From assembly GCF_000192745.1 (NCBI RefSeq), contig NC_015259.1, forward strand, positions 3,735,001-3,799,000: a DNA stretch of 64,000 nt, given 5' to 3'. The notes under the pieces are model-generated. The model was not told where the DNA came from. It searched no databases and saw nothing but the letters and a program-made list of their open reading frames with translations. Below are positions 62,455 to 64,000 of this stretch, one piece after another. The translations under genes and the position numbers were made by a program. The number at the start of each line of letters is the position of its first letter. Position 1 is the stretch's first letter. This DNA is from Polymorphum gilvum SL003B-26A1. Lineage in GTDB: Bacteria > Pseudomonadota > Alphaproteobacteria > Rhizobiales > Stappiaceae.

Positions 62455-64000
62455 ATGGACGACCATCTGAAGACCTTCATGGATCTCAGCGCGCTGCCGC
62501 AGACGGCGGCGGTGATCCACGAAGCGCAGGCGGCCTGGCTGTGGTCGGCGGACGGCAGCCGGATCCTGTGGGCGAACGCCGCCGGCGCGGCCTTCTTCGG
62601 CGCTCGCGACGCCGCGGCGCTCGGCCGTCTCCGGGGGCTGGACCGCGCGCCGGCACGCCCGCACATCGCTCGCATCGCTGCCAGCGGCCCGCTTGAGCGG
62701 GCCAGCATAGACCGGTTGCGCTTCTACCGCGGACTCAAGGCCCTGTTGCTGACCTGCCTGTGCCGGCGGGTGACGCTCGCCGACGGTAGCGACGCGGCAC
62801 TGATCATGGCGACGGCCGACACGGCGGTACCGGGGGGGGCGCCGGAAGCGGATTTCCTGGCGCTGCTCGGCAACGGGCCGCGCAGCGCGCTGCTTGCCTG
62901 CGCTCGCGGCGAGATCGTTGCGCATGCCGGCACGCTCCCCGACCCCGTCGAGGCGTTGCCGGAGGCGGCCGGCAGAACGGCCGCCGGAGAGGCGAGGGCC
63001 GGCGGACGCCGCCATCGCGCCCTTGCCGTGCGGCTCGCCGACGGCCGGTTGCTGGCGGTGGTGGACAACGAGACCCTGCCCGAGGCGGTCGCGCCCGAAG
63101 CGGAGATCCCGGCGGTCGTCGCGGAACAGGGAGGCGGAGCAGAGCCGGAGCGAGCCGAAGCGGCGGAGCCCCTGGCGGAGCGGCGAGTTGCACCGGAGGG
63201 GGGCGCTGCCGGTACGGCGGACGAGCGCACTCCGCGTTTCGTGTTCGAGGCGCGCGGGCGACCGGTGCGCTTCGCCTGGAAAATGGACATCGACCAGCGC
63301 TTCACATTCCTGTCGCCCGAATTCGCCGACGTGCTCGGCCCGGCCACTGCCGACATCGTCGGCAGGACCTGGAGCGAGGTGGCCGACCGCTTCGGCCTCG
63401 ACCCGCGCGGCAGCATAGCGCGCGCCCTGCAGCGCCGCGACACCTGGAGCGGCAAGACGGTCGACTGGCCGGTGACGGACGCCGCGCTGCGGGTGCCGGT
63501 CGACATGGCCGCCCTGCCCGCCTTCGACCGGCGCCGAGTGTTCGAGGGCTATCGCGGCTTCGGCGTCGTGCGTGTCGGTGAGGCGTTCGCGGACGCGCAG
63601 GCCGCCGTGGCCGCGCGCGGTGCGGTGCAGGCAGCGGACGCGAAGGCAGAGGAGGCCGCACAGGCCGAGGCTCTGGCGGAACCACTGGCCGAACCACTGG
63701 CCGAACCACTAGCCGTGTCCCCTGCCGAGAAGCCCATCGAGGCGCCGGCCGATATCCCGGCAGGACCGTTAGCCGAGACTCCAGCCGAGACTTGGGCCGA
63801 GACTTGGGCCGAGACTTGGGCCGAAACCACAGCCGAAACCCCGGTCGTACCGCCGGCAGCGGCCTCTCCGGCCGGGATCCTGGCCGAAGTACCGGCGTCC
63901 GCCGAGGAGGCGGGGGACGAGGCGGAGGACCTGTTCGCGCGCGCCGAACGGCAGGGCGAGGCGGCGCGGATCGGCATTTCCGGCGACGCGCCGCTGCGGC
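62455..64000 (+). CDS. PAS-containing sensor kinase N-terminal part, PdhS-like (truncated by window edge)
   Basis: At least 515 residues, open to the window end. Residues about 15-60 form a first PAS-like segment (VIHEAQAAWLWSADG). A second PAS domain at about 265-365 has RFAWKMDIDQRFTFLSPEF, WSEVADRFGLDP, RRDTWSGKTVDWPV and FEGYRGFGVVRV, a pattern I associate with PdhS-type cell-cycle kinases of Hyphomicrobiales. Ala/Glu/Pro-rich linkers with tandem repeats surround it. The histidine-kinase core is expected beyond the window. GGAG precedes the ATG. Divergent from the phasin gene. Confidence 0.75.
   Translation, partial: MDDHLKTFMDLSALPQTAAVIHEAQAAWLWSADGSRILWANAAGAAFFGARDAAALGRLRGLDRAPARPHIARIAASGPLERASIDRLRFYRGLKALLLTCLCRRVTLADGSDAALIMATADTAVPGGAPEADFLALLGNGPRSALLACARGEIVAHAGTLPDPVEALPEAAGRTAAGEARAGGRRHRALAVRLADGRLLAVVDNETLPEAVAPEAEIPAVVAEQGGGAEPERAEAAEPLAERRVAPEGGAAGTADERTPRFVFEARGRPVRFAWKMDIDQRFTFLSPEFADVLGPATADIVGRTWSEVADRFGLDPRGSIARALQRRDTWSGKTVDWPVTDAALRVPVDMAALPAFDRRRVFEGYRGFGVVRVGEAFADAQAAVAARGAVQAADAKAEEAAQAEALAEPLAEPLAEPLAVSPAEKPIEAPADIPAGPLAETPAETWAETWAETWAETTAETPVVPPAAASPAGILAEVPASAEEAGDEAEDLFARAERQGEAARIGISGDAPLR
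63679..63714 (+). repeat. 12-bp in-frame repeat (EPLA) x3
   Basis: GAACCACTGGCC occurs three times (last copy one base different) in the kinase linker, encoding EPLA-EPLA-EPLA. Confidence 0.9.
63772..63843 (+). repeat. 12-bp in-frame repeat (AETx) x6
   Basis: Six 12-bp units, the central three identical (GCCGAGACTTGG), encode AETP-AETW-AETW-AETW-AETT-AETP in the disordered linker of the PAS kinase. Confidence 0.9.

Overview
This is a high-GC chromosomal window from an alphaproteobacterium, most likely of the order Hyphomicrobiales (Rhizobiales). The gene content supports this: a hisS-hisZ-hisG cluster, a class III (plant-type) glutamate-cysteine ligase beside rsmE, short phasins, a DUF1127 protein, a DUF3422 protein, FixK/FNR-type boxes, and a tRNA-His without G-1. 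Family-level placement (for example Stappiaceae-like) is only a guess. Coding density is high. I see no prophage, insertion sequence, CRISPR array or rRNA.

Layout. 0-9.4 kb: aldehyde dehydrogenase, SlyX, a small unknown protein, an acyl-CoA thioesterase, a CRP-type regulator with a matching operator, a lipid-linked-sugar glycosyltransferase pair with a degenerate ChbG/YdjC deacetylase, a group III truncated haemoglobin and an exported esterase. 9.5-17.3 kb: hisS-hisZ-hisG, tag, cheZ, a DUF2927 protein, an L,D-transpeptidase and an anchored cytochrome c. 17.3-29 kb: two alpha-hydroxyacid oxidation systems, glycolate oxidase (glcD-glcE-small membrane protein-glcF, leftward) and LutABC lactate oxidation (rightward, behind a FadR-type regulator), separated by a LysR regulator, a soluble cytochrome c and a DUF3422 membrane protein. 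29-36 kb: glutamine amidotransferase, EamA exporter, LysR regulator, DUF1127 protein with a structured leader, DUF937 protein, gshA and rsmE. 36-43.8 kb: RND efflux pump with divergent TetR regulator and a 24-bp palindromic operator, YiiX-like lipoprotein, xseA.

44-56 kb: acyl-CoA dehydrogenase, fasciclin protein, universal stress protein, an acyl-CoA synthetase/acetyltransferase fusion, a ThDP enzyme, a BON-LysM protein, Hsp20, a small unknown protein and a phosphotransferase-kinase fusion. Three TTGA-N6-TCAA boxes of FNR/FixK type lie 94-104 bp upstream of usp, hsp20 and the fusion kinase. I infer a low-oxygen stress regulon. Two copies of a composite dispersed repeat, each bracketed by its own directly repeated hairpin, sit at 45.4 and 52.1 kb. 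56-64 kb: AzlCD exporter, TauE/SafE permease, two co-transcribed exported proteins with coiled coils, tRNA-His(GTG), two phasins (the first behind an AT-rich TTGCA-type palindrome) and the start of a long PAS sensor kinase resembling PdhS, which runs off the right edge.

The most interesting items are the FNR-box stress cluster, the repeats flanked by duplicated hairpins, the co-occurring unusual tRNA-His and HisRS, the DUF1127 leader, and the ChbG-like protein that lacks its metal ligands.
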